Source of the DNA: Ectocarpus siliculosus
Taxonomy: Eukaryota > Sar > Phaeophyceae > Ectocarpales > Ectocarpaceae
Assembly (NCBI GenBank): GCA_000310025.1
Contig: FN649741.1
Span: 2,557,064-2,574,527 of the forward strand
Direction: 5' to 3'
Length of the DNA: 17,464 nt
Both the position numbers and the translations under genes were made by a program. The notes beneath the pieces are model-generated. The model was not told where the DNA came from. It did no database searches and saw only the letters and a program-made list of their open reading frames with translations. Shown here piece after piece: positions 1-9,655 of the stretch. Numbering within the stretch: position 1 is the stretch's first letter; each line of letters begins with the position of its first letter.

Positions 1-146
1 TGATGGCACCACCGCTGTGCCGCCCGCCGCTAGCGCTGGCGTCGGTGCCGCCACCTTTTCTCCGGGCACCGGCGGGAGTTCCCAAGGCCGGAGGCCCCGC
101 CGCCGTCGCCACGGCGCCTTTCGTGTCTAGAAAGCCACGTAAAACC
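1..146 (-). other. DUF924 gene, exon 6 (partial)
   Basis: The acceptor is ATGTCCGCAG|GGTTTT. Its first G completes the Lys codon split by exon 5, giving HELVKVLRGFLDTKG. The remainder (residues about 255-292) is an Ala/Gly/Thr-rich low-complexity tail with no stop before the window edge. The gene therefore continues past position 1. Confidence 0.76.
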
Positions 147-3100
147 CTGCGGACATCGATCAGCAAAGAAAACACAAGACCGGCGGACAAACATGGGCGG
201 TTGTCACGATTGATCCGGAGTGGGAACGTGTGGTTGCTAGCGTTCTGTGTCATTGCTGTGGACTTACTGTTTGTACCCAGGGACAGACGTAAGCAAGATC
301 GTGTGGCTGAAACTGTAGCAGAAAAAAACGGAGCGGGTTGTTGAAAAGGCGTACGAACGTTGCCAATTCCGCGGTATCCGAGATTTGTACCGGGTGCCGA
401 TTCTGTCCTCACGACATGATGACACGGGACGTAGACGTACTGTTCTTTCCGTTGCTGACGGGCTCGAAACATGCCTCCGGTCAATACGGTAGGGTGGGAA
501 ACACAAGAAAGGTCAAGGTACAGTTGTATATTTTACTGCCTTTGGGGTGAGGGCCAAGCGAAACGCAACCGAACAAGGACGAACGTACTTTTCGTATCCG
601 TATCACACGGTACCGGCACCGTATCCAACGAGAGCGTGGTCGATGACATGATATCACCGGTAACCCGACAGAGAGGGCGATAACCGATAGACACTCACGT
701 AGCCGACCACACGGAATAGGACAAGTTATCATCACCTTCCTTGTCCTACTTGTGGTGCCCCCGGGGATGTAGACGCGGTCATGGTCCAAAACAACACAAG
801 ACATACCAACCGGCCAACGGCACGATACAACCAAGCCCGGCCACTTAAGCGCAGCTCACTTGACGAGCTCGTGCTTGTCCATCTGGGAAGGGTCCGGAGG
901 GTCGAACTCGAAGTGCTCCAAGATCTCTGCCCCTTCTTCGGCCCTGTCCTGGATGCCTTGGAGCCGCCTGGCGTAAGGCCGCCCGTCCGTGTCGGTTTCG
1001 CATATACGCGGCACAGACAGGCAGGCAGCGACAAGACAGACAGACGTAAGACTAAGGCCCAAGACGGAGTAAGAAGTACGACGAGTGACGTTAGACGAAC
1101 CGACCAAAAATGTTGTGTTCTGCATGCTAGGTAAGACATACAGTAGTACTCAAGACACAGTAGGACAAAGACTACACGACACACGTATGGCCACGTCCGA
1201 CATACGTTAGAGAGAGACAGAGAGAGAGAGACAGACAAGGGCGGGTGCGGTACAACATCGACCAAAAGGAAGCCTAGACCAAGGCACGAGAGAAGTCAAG
1301 CGATATGCCAAGCTCAACCCCATATTAACGACGCCCTTTCCCAGTCTCCTCGGTCCTGTTGTTCATAAGTGCTCAAGAGGTTTCGCCACTGGGGGCTGTC
1401 TGAGCAAAAAAATCACGTTCACGCTGGTCACAGAACGGAAGCAGCAGCCGATAGATTACGGCCGGCAATAGAAACAGTTCCAAGACCTACGCCCCAACCC
1501 CCGTCCGCGTCCCCCACCGCACACGACCCGCGCCCAGTTTTGTGGTTGTTTTTGATTATACCAACTTTCGAGCCGTTCTTCACCTGCGAGCCGTCCTTGA
1601 CTGCATCGACGTGGACTCCAGCAACAGTTGCACCGGCCGGACAGGACAGGGCAGACTACACCCATAATACACAAACAATTCGCACGAAATAAATGAAAAC
1701 ATGAAACATACCTCTTTCGATCTCAGGTACGGTGTGGATGCTGTCGTCCAAGTACCTCTTAAGTCCTCCCATTCGTTCTTCATCTACTTTCTTCAAGAAG
1801 TGAGTGAAGGTCAATGGTCTATCGCGAAGAACGAAAAACACCTTCGCGATGACGGACTCCTAGGTGGTGTACGCACGCCTCGGGGCGATCCAGCGTAACG
1901 CTGCCACAAAACATACAATACAGACTAAAAATCACAAGCCATGAGTGTTGCTCAGATCACGAACGATACGTCTGCACTTGATGTTTCATGATGCTTCCCG
2001 GCAAAAACGCCTCTGTTGATATCGTTGGTGTTAGGGTATCGCCTCCGACCATTACCTTTTGGTTGCCTTCTTGAACCGCTGGAGGAGCTCCTGTGACTGC
2101 CGCAGGCGTGTTTCCCTCTCTTCAGCCTCCTGCATCACTCGCAGCAGGCGCTCCTCACTGCTCACGCGCAGAATCGATCGACAAGGACGTCCGGGACCAC
2201 CAGCAAGAGGGGGATGGACAAGAGACGCAGAGGTAGGCGCGCATTTCGCTGGCTTTCGTTTTGGGCTTGCGTTGTTTCTCGGCGGACACACACAACCAGC
2301 AACTGTGGTGGACAACTTGACAAGATCATTTCCACGAAGAAATTTATCAAGTCGAGCGCGGTGGAAGGAGATGCAAGGGACGTCGGTCAGAGGAGTCCCA
2401 TGTATTTTACCCTGCCCTTCGACCCCATGTCTACGAGTGCGTGGCACGTGGAGAACGCACGGCTTGCGATGAGCGAACCAAAATGAACCGATCTTTCCCT
2501 TCTTTTGTCCGCTTCTTTAGTCCGTCTCTAGCCGAACCAAAACAAGCACACATGCAACCCAAGCACCGCATTGCGAAGCACACAGAATTCCTTCACTCTA
2601 CGCGGGCCGCTGAAAGTGATCTCGTTCGCATCGCCACATGCAAGTATGACCAGGCATATTAAGGCTTACAACACCGGGGAGGGGGGGAAGCCTAGCCAGG
2701 GGGGCCAAGGAGCCCCGTAGACTCACGACCTCTGTGATGCAAGGGTATGCGGGCAAGGGACGATTAGCTGAGCAACGTTATACATACCTTGGGGTGTGCC
2801 TTAGCGGCATGAGAGCGAACACGTGCTGCTCCGCTGTGAGGCCGTGCTGCCACCCCCTGTCCAGCAAGGCCTCGGTTAGGGGCAAGGCCAGCCGGTCGCA
2901 TCGTTCCACTCGCTCGTCCCTGTCGGGAGCTCCACGGAACAGGTGCCTGTTCGTAGAACAACAGCCGTAACCGCCAAAAACGCCGGCAACACACACGACA
3001 AGGGACACATAGAATGAAGCACAAGAGGGAGACGGTAAGCCAAACGGACGAAACAGATCGAACCGCAAGCCAACCACGCAACGGCAGTGTTGGGTACCGA

Positions 3101-5137
3101 CACACATGTGCAGGAAGGGAATTGTTCAGGTTTATCCCTTGACGACCCGAGGCTTACCCTTGAGACTCACGGCTCGTAGCTCAGAGAATGAGGGGCCGCT
3201 TACTGGGACTACGCAAAACACACGCAACACATGAAAACACACCGAAAGGAAGGAATTTGTTGGTGGAAACCTGTCCGAGGAGAACTAAATTCTGCCTCCA
3301 GCGTGGAAAAAAAAAAAAGTGCTAGAACACCCACACGGCTCATGCATACCTGGAGAACTGATCCAAGAGAAGAATGAGCGCCACCATCGAGCGGGGTCGT
3401 TCGCTCCAAGAGTCCGTCAGCTGCCCCGCCTCCGCCCGGAGCACCAGGATCCCGAAGCCCTTCCTGATGGTTTCGTCCATTCGGGGAAGCGCGTCTCCCT
3501 TGGGGTGCGGGGTCGGGAGGGGGGGGGGCGAACTCATGTTTTGCATGCCCCAGTTGTCAGATCATTGGCCACGCGTCTTCGAGAGGAGGGGTAGAATTGG
3601 TAAAGCGAGGAGGGTGGGGGCAAAAAGTGGAAACTTGTGCATGCCGTAATTTTGCCATTCCGAAACATACGCGAAGCTGGCGCCATCACGTGAGGGCTTG
3701 AAGACCCGGACCAGTTGACAGGTCGAGCCTCCATCTCTCTCACGGCACACACAAGCTGCAGCAGCAAAAACGAATGATACCCGGCCAAGAATGACAATCC
3801 ATGCAAACCGCATTGAGGGACACACCACGCGCAACGGGTGGCCAGATGTAGAGGGCGATGATTGACTGCAGCCAACCTCCCTGGAATAAACAGGTACTTG
3901 TAGACCGCGAGCAGATTTCCCTCAAATTGTGTGCGTTCACAGAGGATCTTATCGACAGGCATCTTCAGGGGTGCTAAAATTGATGATTTTGGTAGTACTG
4001 CTGTCTAGACATCGCGGCCAACCAATCCACACAGTCTTCGCCACCATCTCAGACCTGCTGTGAATACAACACCCAACCGAACGCATATGTGCCCGCTCCG
4101 CGTCCGCCCCATCTATGCGTGTGTCGTCGACATAGTACGTGACATCACCAATACGGAGGCTTCAAACCCTAACCCACAACAGCTACTTAATAGAAGTAAA
4201 TCGTAGAGGTATCGTAACCACCAAGTTTTCTGGTGCAGCAGTCAAATGGCGGTCACTTTTTCTCTTGGCATTTCAGCAGCTAGCCCCTTGTGGGGCTGTT
4301 TCAGACTTGAGAAGCATGCTCGTTTCAAAGGAGGCCGAACAAGGCCAATCACTCTATGTGCAGCATACACAGCAGGTACAGCAGTTGACTACAGCGGTGC
4401 GGCCATTCGGAACCGTCCTCGGGAATGCCGGGAGAGAACGGGGACCGAGAGGACCCTTTCGGGAGCAAATAAACCACCAGAGGGTACCAGCAGACGAGGA
4501 AATAGTTAGTGCCTGCCGCCCGTGGGCATGCATGGCGATTATGGAACAACCAAAGTCTAATTCATCAAGCAAACGACTTACTGCTGTGGTGTACACCGGT
4601 GTGAGAAGGGCCGGACGTGAGTACATGGTATCGAGTACCGTCATCTGCCACACTCAAAACGAAAACCTACCATCAAGAACGGTTCGTGTGCTATGTAGCG
4701 TCGACATGGGAGAGAATAACAAACAAAGGCTCGTACGCATACGCCAAATTGAACACGCAGAGAAACAGAGGTCGAGCGAAAACGATAGCAGTCTCACGTC
4801 CACCTGTGCAAGGAAACCAAGGAGCATATGGTGCACAGCAGTACTGTAGTCCGCCAGGTTCAGTACACACCGACGTGTACACACGGGGGGAACACACTGC
4901 AACACCAGGACAACACTGGCACACCTGTGCAAACCACTTGGTGCGATGGTTGTCCGCCGTGCTACCGTCAAACCACAGAGACAGCACACTCTCCACCTCC
5001 TCCTCCTCCTCATCGTGCCGTCGCGACTCGCCGGCAGCAACATCCACGTCAACAGCAGCAGCAGTGATACCACCGCCGTTGTAGCTGTCCCTCGTGCTCT
5101 CGGCCGTGGGAGTGGGGATATCCCCTGGCGTCGCCAT
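1..5137 (-). CDS. DUF924-family protein, six exons visible, 3' end off the window
   Basis: Six minus-strand exons (5137-4925, 3498-3350, 2946-2788, 2157-2056, 967-860, 146-1) join in frame across GT-AG introns to give 292 residues without a stop. The joined protein shows the DUF924 (PF06041) landmarks in order: VLSLWFDG (51-58), KWFAQ (67-71), LILLLDQFSR (112-121), LFRG (123-126), then FALMPLRHTPSEER (164-177), the counterpart of the bacterial PLMHSE segment. These are followed by a charged helical stretch LLQRFKKATKRRLQG and the acidic ILEHFEFDPPDP segment. The family adopts a TPR-like all-helical fold and has no established biochemical role, so no function is assigned. Bacterial members are about 180-220 residues. 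This one adds an acidic N-terminal extension (EEEEE at 43-47) and an Ala/Gly-rich C-terminal tail. Introns are 1426, 403, 630, 1088 and 713 bp: the first is phase 0 and the other four phase 2. The start is the ATG at 5137, the first Met of an open frame leading straight into the conserved block. No promoter motif was recognised. Confidence 0.86.
860..967 (-). other. DUF924 gene, exon 5
   Basis: This exon encodes residues 209-243 with split codons at both ends: RRLQGIQDRA, then EILEHFEFDPPDP, then MDKHELV. The acceptor is TACGCCAG|GCGGC and the donor is GTCAA|GTGAGC. Read unspliced, the frame meets a TGA immediately after HELVK. That TGA lies inside the donor site, so it is not taken as the real stop. 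Confidence 0.83.
1209..1236. repeat. (GA)n-rich microsatellite
   Basis: This imperfect GA/CAGA run lies inside intron 4 of the DUF924 gene. On the coding strand it forms a pyrimidine-rich stretch. Confidence 0.8.
2056..2157 (-). other. DUF924 gene, exon 4
   Basis: This exon encodes residues 175-207 with split codons at both ends. The content is a charged amphipathic helix (EERLLRVMQEAEERETRLRQ, then SQELLQRFKKATK) with coiled-coil-like heptad spacing. The acceptor is GTGAGCAG|TGAGG and the donor is CAAAAG|GTAATG. Confidence 0.84.
2788..2946 (-). other. DUF924 gene, exon 3
   Basis: This exon encodes residues 122-173 plus two bases of Ser174. It contains HLFRGAP, LALPLTEALLDRGW and FALMPLRHTP, the middle of the DUF924 fold. 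The acceptor is ACGAACAG|GCACCT and the donor is CCCAAG|GTATGT. The phase-2 join to exon 4 creates HTPSEER, which fits the family's PL-x-HS/TP block better than the unspliced reading. Confidence 0.87.
3350..3498 (-). other. DUF924 gene, exon 2
   Basis: This exon encodes residues 72-121, including the helix-rich GFGILVLRAEAG and the hallmark LILLLDQFSR. The acceptor is CACCCCAAG|GGAGAC, preceded by a very C-rich tract (ten C on this strand, opposite G 3519-3528). The donor is TCCAG|GTATGC. Entry is phase 0 and exit is phase 2, with the Arg codon split. Confidence 0.87.
4139..4849 (+). CDS. Unrecognised 236-codon ORF inside DUF924 intron 1, antisense
   Basis: This is the longest uninterrupted ATG-to-stop frame in the window. 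It lies wholly within intron 1 of the DUF924 gene (3499-4924) on the opposite strand. The predicted product is rich in Ser, Arg, Thr and Gln, with no signal peptide, membrane segment or motif that I recognise. It could be a nested gene, a fossil of an inserted element or a chance frame. Its composition does not look like an ordered globular protein, so the entry is tentative. Confidence 0.15.
   Translation: MTSPIRRLQTLTHNSYLIEVNRRGIVTTKFSGAAVKWRSLFLLAFQQLAPCGAVSDLRSMLVSKEAEQGQSLYVQHTQQVQQLTTAVRPFGTVLGNAGRERGPRGPFREQINHQRVPADEEIVSACRPWACMAIMEQPKSNSSSKRLTAVVYTGVRRAGREYMVSSTVICHTQNENLPSRTVRVLCSVDMGENNKQRLVRIRQIEHAEKQRSSENDSSLTSTCARKPRSIWCTAVL
4925..5137 (-). other. DUF924 gene, exon 1
   Basis: This exon encodes residues 1-71 (71 whole codons, ending in phase 0). 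The N-terminal 40 residues are low complexity (Gly, Ala, Thr, Ser). A (CCT)5 run at 4996-5010 on the plus strand encodes the glutamate cluster. The exon then gives VLSLWFDG and KWFAQ, the signature start of the DUF924 domain. The donor is CACAG|GTGTGC, with the intron starting at 4924. Confidence 0.85.
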
Positions 5138-6145
5138 GTTCCTCCGAGGGAAAGTGGGACTTTAGACGAGGACAGCTGATGATTCCAAATAAGAAGTGAC
5201 AGCGAACGTCGTTGTCTCAGTCTGGCTGCGGCTATGGCTTACAACAACAACCGGTCTGCGGGTGTGCTGCCGGTGTGTACTGGCTGGTGCTGTGTGCTGT
5301 GTGTGGTTCTGGATGTGGTGAGACTCGGTTGTTCCTCCTCGGGAGTCAAGAGAACCAACAGGATTCTCACCGCATATTATCTTGCAGACTCAGTGAGTCC
5401 CAAGGATGTGCGTTGAGGGACTCGCCACCCACCCACTCCTGTTGGACTCTCGCAGCGAAGATGGAGACGGTGCTACCGTGGGGTAAAGGGGTGCTACAAC
5501 GGGCGGACAGGTCCATGATCACATGGCATAAGGAGGAAGAAAGGCCAGCAGACTACACGTACACAGGCGCAGAATGAGGAAGAGCCGGACAGACGCGCAA
5601 AGAGAGACCACCGAACGGGGAGGGGTGGTACAGTCGTCTGATTCTTACGTTTAGCCTTTGTACAAGCTACACATGACCCTCTCCCTCGCGAACTCTCAAG
5701 CCATGAACACAAAACGCGTACAGTACGTAGCGCATCAAGAGAGCACTCAACCCGCGCAACATACGCGTGAAACGTCGTCACTCCAGAATAGCGCCTCTGG
5801 TGTTGGCCAAGGCTCGTGGTGGGCTACAAATGGCCGCTGAACGCTAGTAGGTAAAAGCACGTTGTTCAAAGTTGTCTTTGTGTTTGATGTAATGTTGAGG
5901 ACGAAGTGGTTAACTGCCAAACTCTTTAGTTGCTGGCGCTATCCTGCAGCAGCACATGATATGCCGGCCATAATCGTCGTGTTCTTCAACTTCATACTAC
6001 AAAAAAATAAAAGGGAGGAGAGAGTGCGGGGATAGAGACAGAAGTACAGCAGAAAAGAGACGAGTGTACCGCTGTAGACGCAACAGCTATCTCCACCCAT
6101 AGGCCATGAGGGCTGCCCGCGACAGGACGGTGGGCACAGACAGGG
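5138..6145. other. Upstream flank of the DUF924 gene, no gene seen
   Basis: This stretch should hold the promoter and 5' UTR of the minus-strand DUF924 gene. No TATA-like box or other core element could be assigned. The short open frames on both strands look like chance frames. Confidence 0.4.
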
Positions 6146-6250
6146 TCATAGAAGGGTTGATGCGTGGTCACGGTGCGGCCGGTAGGGCAGGTTAGGCTTG
6201 AAGACCTCGAAACGATCAGTCGTCAAGCCGCCTAATGTGGTACTCTTTTT

Positions 6251-6306
6251 CAGTATATTCAAATGATCAGTGAAAATGATCAGCAAGAGGGCTTGTAGAC
6301 CCATAG
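6251..6306 (+). repeat. Diverged duplication, copy 1
   Basis: This segment, starting CAGTATATTCAAATG and ending GCTTGTAGACCCA, aligns with copy 2 at 6971-7022 at roughly 70% identity by eye, with small gaps. The best-kept parts are CAAATGRTCA, AATGATC and GCTTGTAGRCCCA. It is a short, old duplication of unknown nature. Confidence 0.4.
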
Positions 6307-6427
6307 CTGGTTCTTGCTTCTGTACTTCTCTGTCTCCTCCCCAATGTGAGCCCTGCCGGCTCACTGCTGCTCCTTTGACTTTCCCACAATTCCCACAAGC
6401 ACGCCAGCACACCAGCACACACCTACC

Positions 6428-6871
6428 TTGCATCAGTGGCTCTCTAGGTTCGGGCGAGGTTATGTGTGGGGCAATGATAATAGTGTATGTGTTACTAAAG
6501 TATTGCTGTATGTTGGACTCGTCTATGCTGCTGCTGCTGCGTATATAGCTGCTGATATGATGACTGCTGGATCTTGGGATTGTACGAATTTCAAATTTAG
6601 AGGAAATGCAGCATACCACGATATCCTGGCCTGGTTGGGCTTGAATTGCCCCTTTTCGCTGTCCTCCTGTCGTTGGTTTAGTGGCTTCGGAGATTCGGGC
6701 GAGGGCATGTATGTGGAGCTATTGATGTGTGTCTCTGTTAAAGGACACGGGGAGAGATTCATGGTGGCATTCGCATTTAGAGCAGTGTGCATTTTTATAA
6801 TTTTGGCCGTTCCAGGGACCTTGATATTACCCGCTCCTGGCACTAACGTCTTGTCATTGGTCACCGGGTAG
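6428..6871 (+). other. Unrecognised ORF (147 codons) overlapped by opposed ORFs
   Basis: The plus-strand frame has two hydrophobic, membrane-like stretches, one running into a five-Ala run encoded by a (TGC)5 tract at 6526-6540, the other near VAFAFRAVCIFIILAV. Two minus-strand frames, 6523-6900 (125 codons) and 6146-6619 (157 codons), overlap it. The first reads as a hydrophilic, Pro/Ser/Asn-rich protein. I cannot tell which strand, if any, is coding. No family was recognised, and both may be remnants of a repeated element. Confidence 0.15.
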
Positions 6872-6970
6872 CGCTGTCGATGCGAATAATAAAGCCACAC
6901 CTACCTATTGACTTGCCAACACCTGACGTTGAGGGATACAGGGCAGCAACTCCATGGCATACCACAACAC

Positions 6971-7022
6971 CAGCATTTGCAAATGGTCAATCAATGATCT
7001 GTTAGGACGCTTGTAGGCCCAA
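6971..7022 (+). repeat. Diverged duplication, copy 2
   Basis: This is the second copy of the segment at 6251-6306, in the same orientation about 720 bp downstream. It keeps GCTTGTAGGCCCA at its right end. The interval between the copies holds the unexplained opposed open frames. Confidence 0.4.
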
Positions 7023-7110
7023 AAGGGTTCATCAGACGGTGTGTTGGTTGGAATCAGTCTCCGTATGTTGGCACCATGGGGTTTTCGCATCTTATACCGT
7101 GCCACGACGG

Positions 7111-7783
7111 GTTCGTTTGCAGGTTGACGTGTTTCTCTGGTTCGATAGATGTTCCTTCGTCCCCCCGCAGAATACCCGACGTTCCTATGTCACGAGTGGC
7201 GCCTACCTCTGTTCAGCATACTATGTTTCTTCTATTGAAGCGTACCTCCATTCATTCGTACCGCCGGGGTGTGTTGCGCGGGCGCGTGAACTGGGCGGTC
7301 GCCGTCGGGCTCGCTCTCATCAAGTTTTTATAGACGAGTATTCGGAGCGGCCGTGCCGAGTTAAGTATATGACGTGACATGTTATGATATTCTTGCGTAA
7401 GGCCATCCGTGGATCCTCACGTCCACTGAACTCAAAGAGTGCTCTCGTGGGGAGCGATGGGGTATCATGTTAGCGCTGGGAGAAGCACCGACTCACGAGG
7501 GACGTTTCCAGTCGGTTGGTTTCGCCCGTGCTTGCTTGTCGCCCTTTACCTGTCCGGATCTCCGCCTTTTGTTTTGCGCACTGCGCTCGGTCGCGAAACG
7601 TTTGCAGCATCATCACCGTTCGGCCACCCTGAACAATGCGTCACGACCTCGCCGCGCGCACGCCCATACGTTGCAGCATCTACAATAATGTGTTTCCCTT
7701 GTGCTTTGTACTTTGTTTCACTTTATTATATATCATGCGAGACCAACCCACTACGACCCCCACAATACCTTCCGTATAGTATG
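7111..7783. other. No gene seen
   Basis: Overlapping plus-strand frames of up to 123 codons occur here, but none shows a motif, splice signal or composition that supports coding. Nothing else was recognised. Confidence 0.35.
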
Positions 7784-8288
7784 GTAGACTTTACAGAGAA
7801 GTCTACATAGACTAGATGATGAGTAGAATGAGCTGTACAGACTAGGTAGATAGGCTGTAGACATTTTTGTGTGGCAGACAAGAAGATGGAGTGCTTTTGG
7901 GATCAGTAGTCTACTGCTTTATGTTTGTCAAAATAGTTTCTCATCTCCACTATACTATGTAGTGGCCGAGGCTTGGTCTACCACACATAGGTAGTCTTCT
8001 GAGTCTTTTTCTATCATGGCTCCATTGATGCACATCTCCGACGTCTAGACTATGCATGCATGCATGCATGCATGCACGCACTCTTGACCCCCCTGTAGAA
8101 AGAAGCAAGTCAGGAATCTGTAGGTGCATGATGGTGTTGCCGCAAGTCTTTCGGCCGTGTTTCGTTTCTGTTCAATCACACGCTTACATTCGTTGTAGCC
8201 GTCTTTTGAAGAGCCGTACCGCGGTGTCATGGGCAGTTCAAATTTCGACCGTGTCCACACGTGTATGTGTATGTAGACTATTAGTCTA
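7784..8288. repeat. AT-rich palindrome cluster, possible MITE remnant
   Basis: Several small perfect palindromes share a TAGACT/AGTCTA core. They are GTAGACTT-7-AAGTCTAC (7784-7806), CAGTAG-T-CTACTG (7904-7916), CCACTA-7-TAGTGG (7947-7965) and TAGACTA-T-TAGTCTA (8274-8288). The 10-mer AGTCTACATA at 7800-7809 recurs inverted as TATGTAGACT at 8270-8279, so it could be the terminal repeat of an element of about 480 bp. No clear target-site duplication was seen. Confidence 0.35.
8052..8075. repeat. (ATGC)6 microsatellite
   Basis: Six perfect ATGC units are followed by degenerate ACGCAC. The tract is self-complementary, so either strand can fold back. Confidence 0.95.
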
Positions 8289-8289
8289 G

Positions 8290-9655
8290 ACAACGAGTTG
8301 AAGGCTCAACACTGCCGTAGCACACACGAACGCAAAAAAGAACACAAACGTAAAAACATATAGCACTTGTTTTGCTGGGGTTGAACCCGAGACCTAGCTC
8401 TTGGAACGTATCAAGGAAAAATAAAATGTGTCGAAATAACGTACACCAGCATCGAGCTATTTTGGAAGCAAAACTACACCACCTCTCGAGCAGTGTTCCC
8501 TTGAAGATATTGGGGGACAAGGGCAAACACTGACATGTGCAACCTTTTTTTAGCCGCTCATGGCTATTAAGAAGGTAATGAGGTAGTTACGTGTGTGATT
8601 TTCCCTTGATAAAATCCGTTTGGTGTTAGCAAACATCGTGAGGCAGGTTCGGCACTGGAATATCATTCTTGTATTCCTGATAAAATGAATTGTTGACGTG
8701 GTACTGTAGTACACCCAAGCTTGCTCTCCTACCGGTTCGGGGTGCAAGGAAAACCCACGCATGATAAAATTGTTGCCTTTCATTTGCTCCCTTAGGTCTT
8801 ATCCGGGAGAGGAGGGTTCACCGCTGCGTTTCTGTTCGGCTAGAGTCACTCTCAAGAAAGCAGGTGTGCTCTAGTTGGATGGATGGTGTTGTGATGTCAG
8901 GGGGGGAAAGAGGTCGACAGAACCGATCGCAGGGAATACCCCCGGAAGGGCTAGAATTCCGCGTCCGAGCACATCTGCTTCGACGGGTAATCCTCCTGGT
9001 GCACAGAGATACGGAAAGGCTTTGCGGTGTTCGCCCGCCCTATTGTTGTTGCAGAATGCTTCGCATGAACGTTGGAGCTCTCGCGGATGCTGTTGCCAGC
9101 GTTTGGTGGCGACGTGCCTCGGTGAGTGAAATTCGTTTGCTACGTTGCATATGGGCAACAAGAGGTACCATAGCATCATCTGTGGACTCATCTTTTCGTG
9201 CTCGAGCACTTCTTCTTGGAAAGCAGTCACTACGATAGCTGTATCCAACGATCATCCGACCACCAACAGCCCAACGGGTACAACGAACGTACGAAACGCC
9301 CTACTGGTCTCCTGCCCAGGATATATGATCATTTCTGATCGAAAAGCCGCGCCCGGAATGGACAACCCCGCGTCTACCGTGTCTAGATTGAGTCTATTTA
9401 AACTACGGCACTGCATCTTGAATCCTCTACGCTTGAGTACCATGCGAAAAGATGGGACGGTCCATAGCAAGAGGTGGTGCGCGGGGACACAAAATTGGTT
9501 TTCAGTGTGGAGGGGGTGGGCACCCATCCAAACTTACCGTCATGCGTTCCAACGAAATGGGTCAAAACGGACAAACATGTGCGTAACATGAACAGCTACT
9601 GACGGAGTTCAGTGTCAATGAATATCAAAGAGAGGCACCTTTACTGCACATGCGT
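8290..9655. other. No confident gene; weak open frames only
   Basis: Open frames of 71-148 codons lie on both strands between 8864 and 9591. On the minus strand, a frame at 9255-9040 (from MIVGYSYRSD to the C-terminal RSILQQQ) and one at 9527-9252 read as plausible protein, but in different frames with stops between them. A good-looking minus-strand donor (CATGACG|GTAAGT) lies near 9538. These may be pieces of the same decayed unit as 9656-10108. I could not link them with consistent splice sites. Confidence 0.25.

Noticed and set aside
856-858. TGA right after HELVK as the stop of the DUF924 gene
   Set aside because: It is embedded in a good donor (CAA|GTGAGC), and the exon at 146-1 joins in phase to continue a sensible reading (VLRGFLDTKG).
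732-1265. 177-codon minus-strand frame over DUF924 exon 5
   Set aside because: It is a shadow in another frame. The DUF924 frame here has family motifs and matching splice sites, and this one has neither.
3165-3200. GGCTCGTAGCTCAGAGAATG resembles a tRNA 5' half with an A box
   Set aside because: No anticodon arm, T-arm or B box follows at the right distance, and it lies in a DUF924 intron.
8052-8075. Regularly spaced repeats that might suggest a CRISPR array
   Set aside because: This is a 4-bp microsatellite with no spacers, and the window is eukaryotic.
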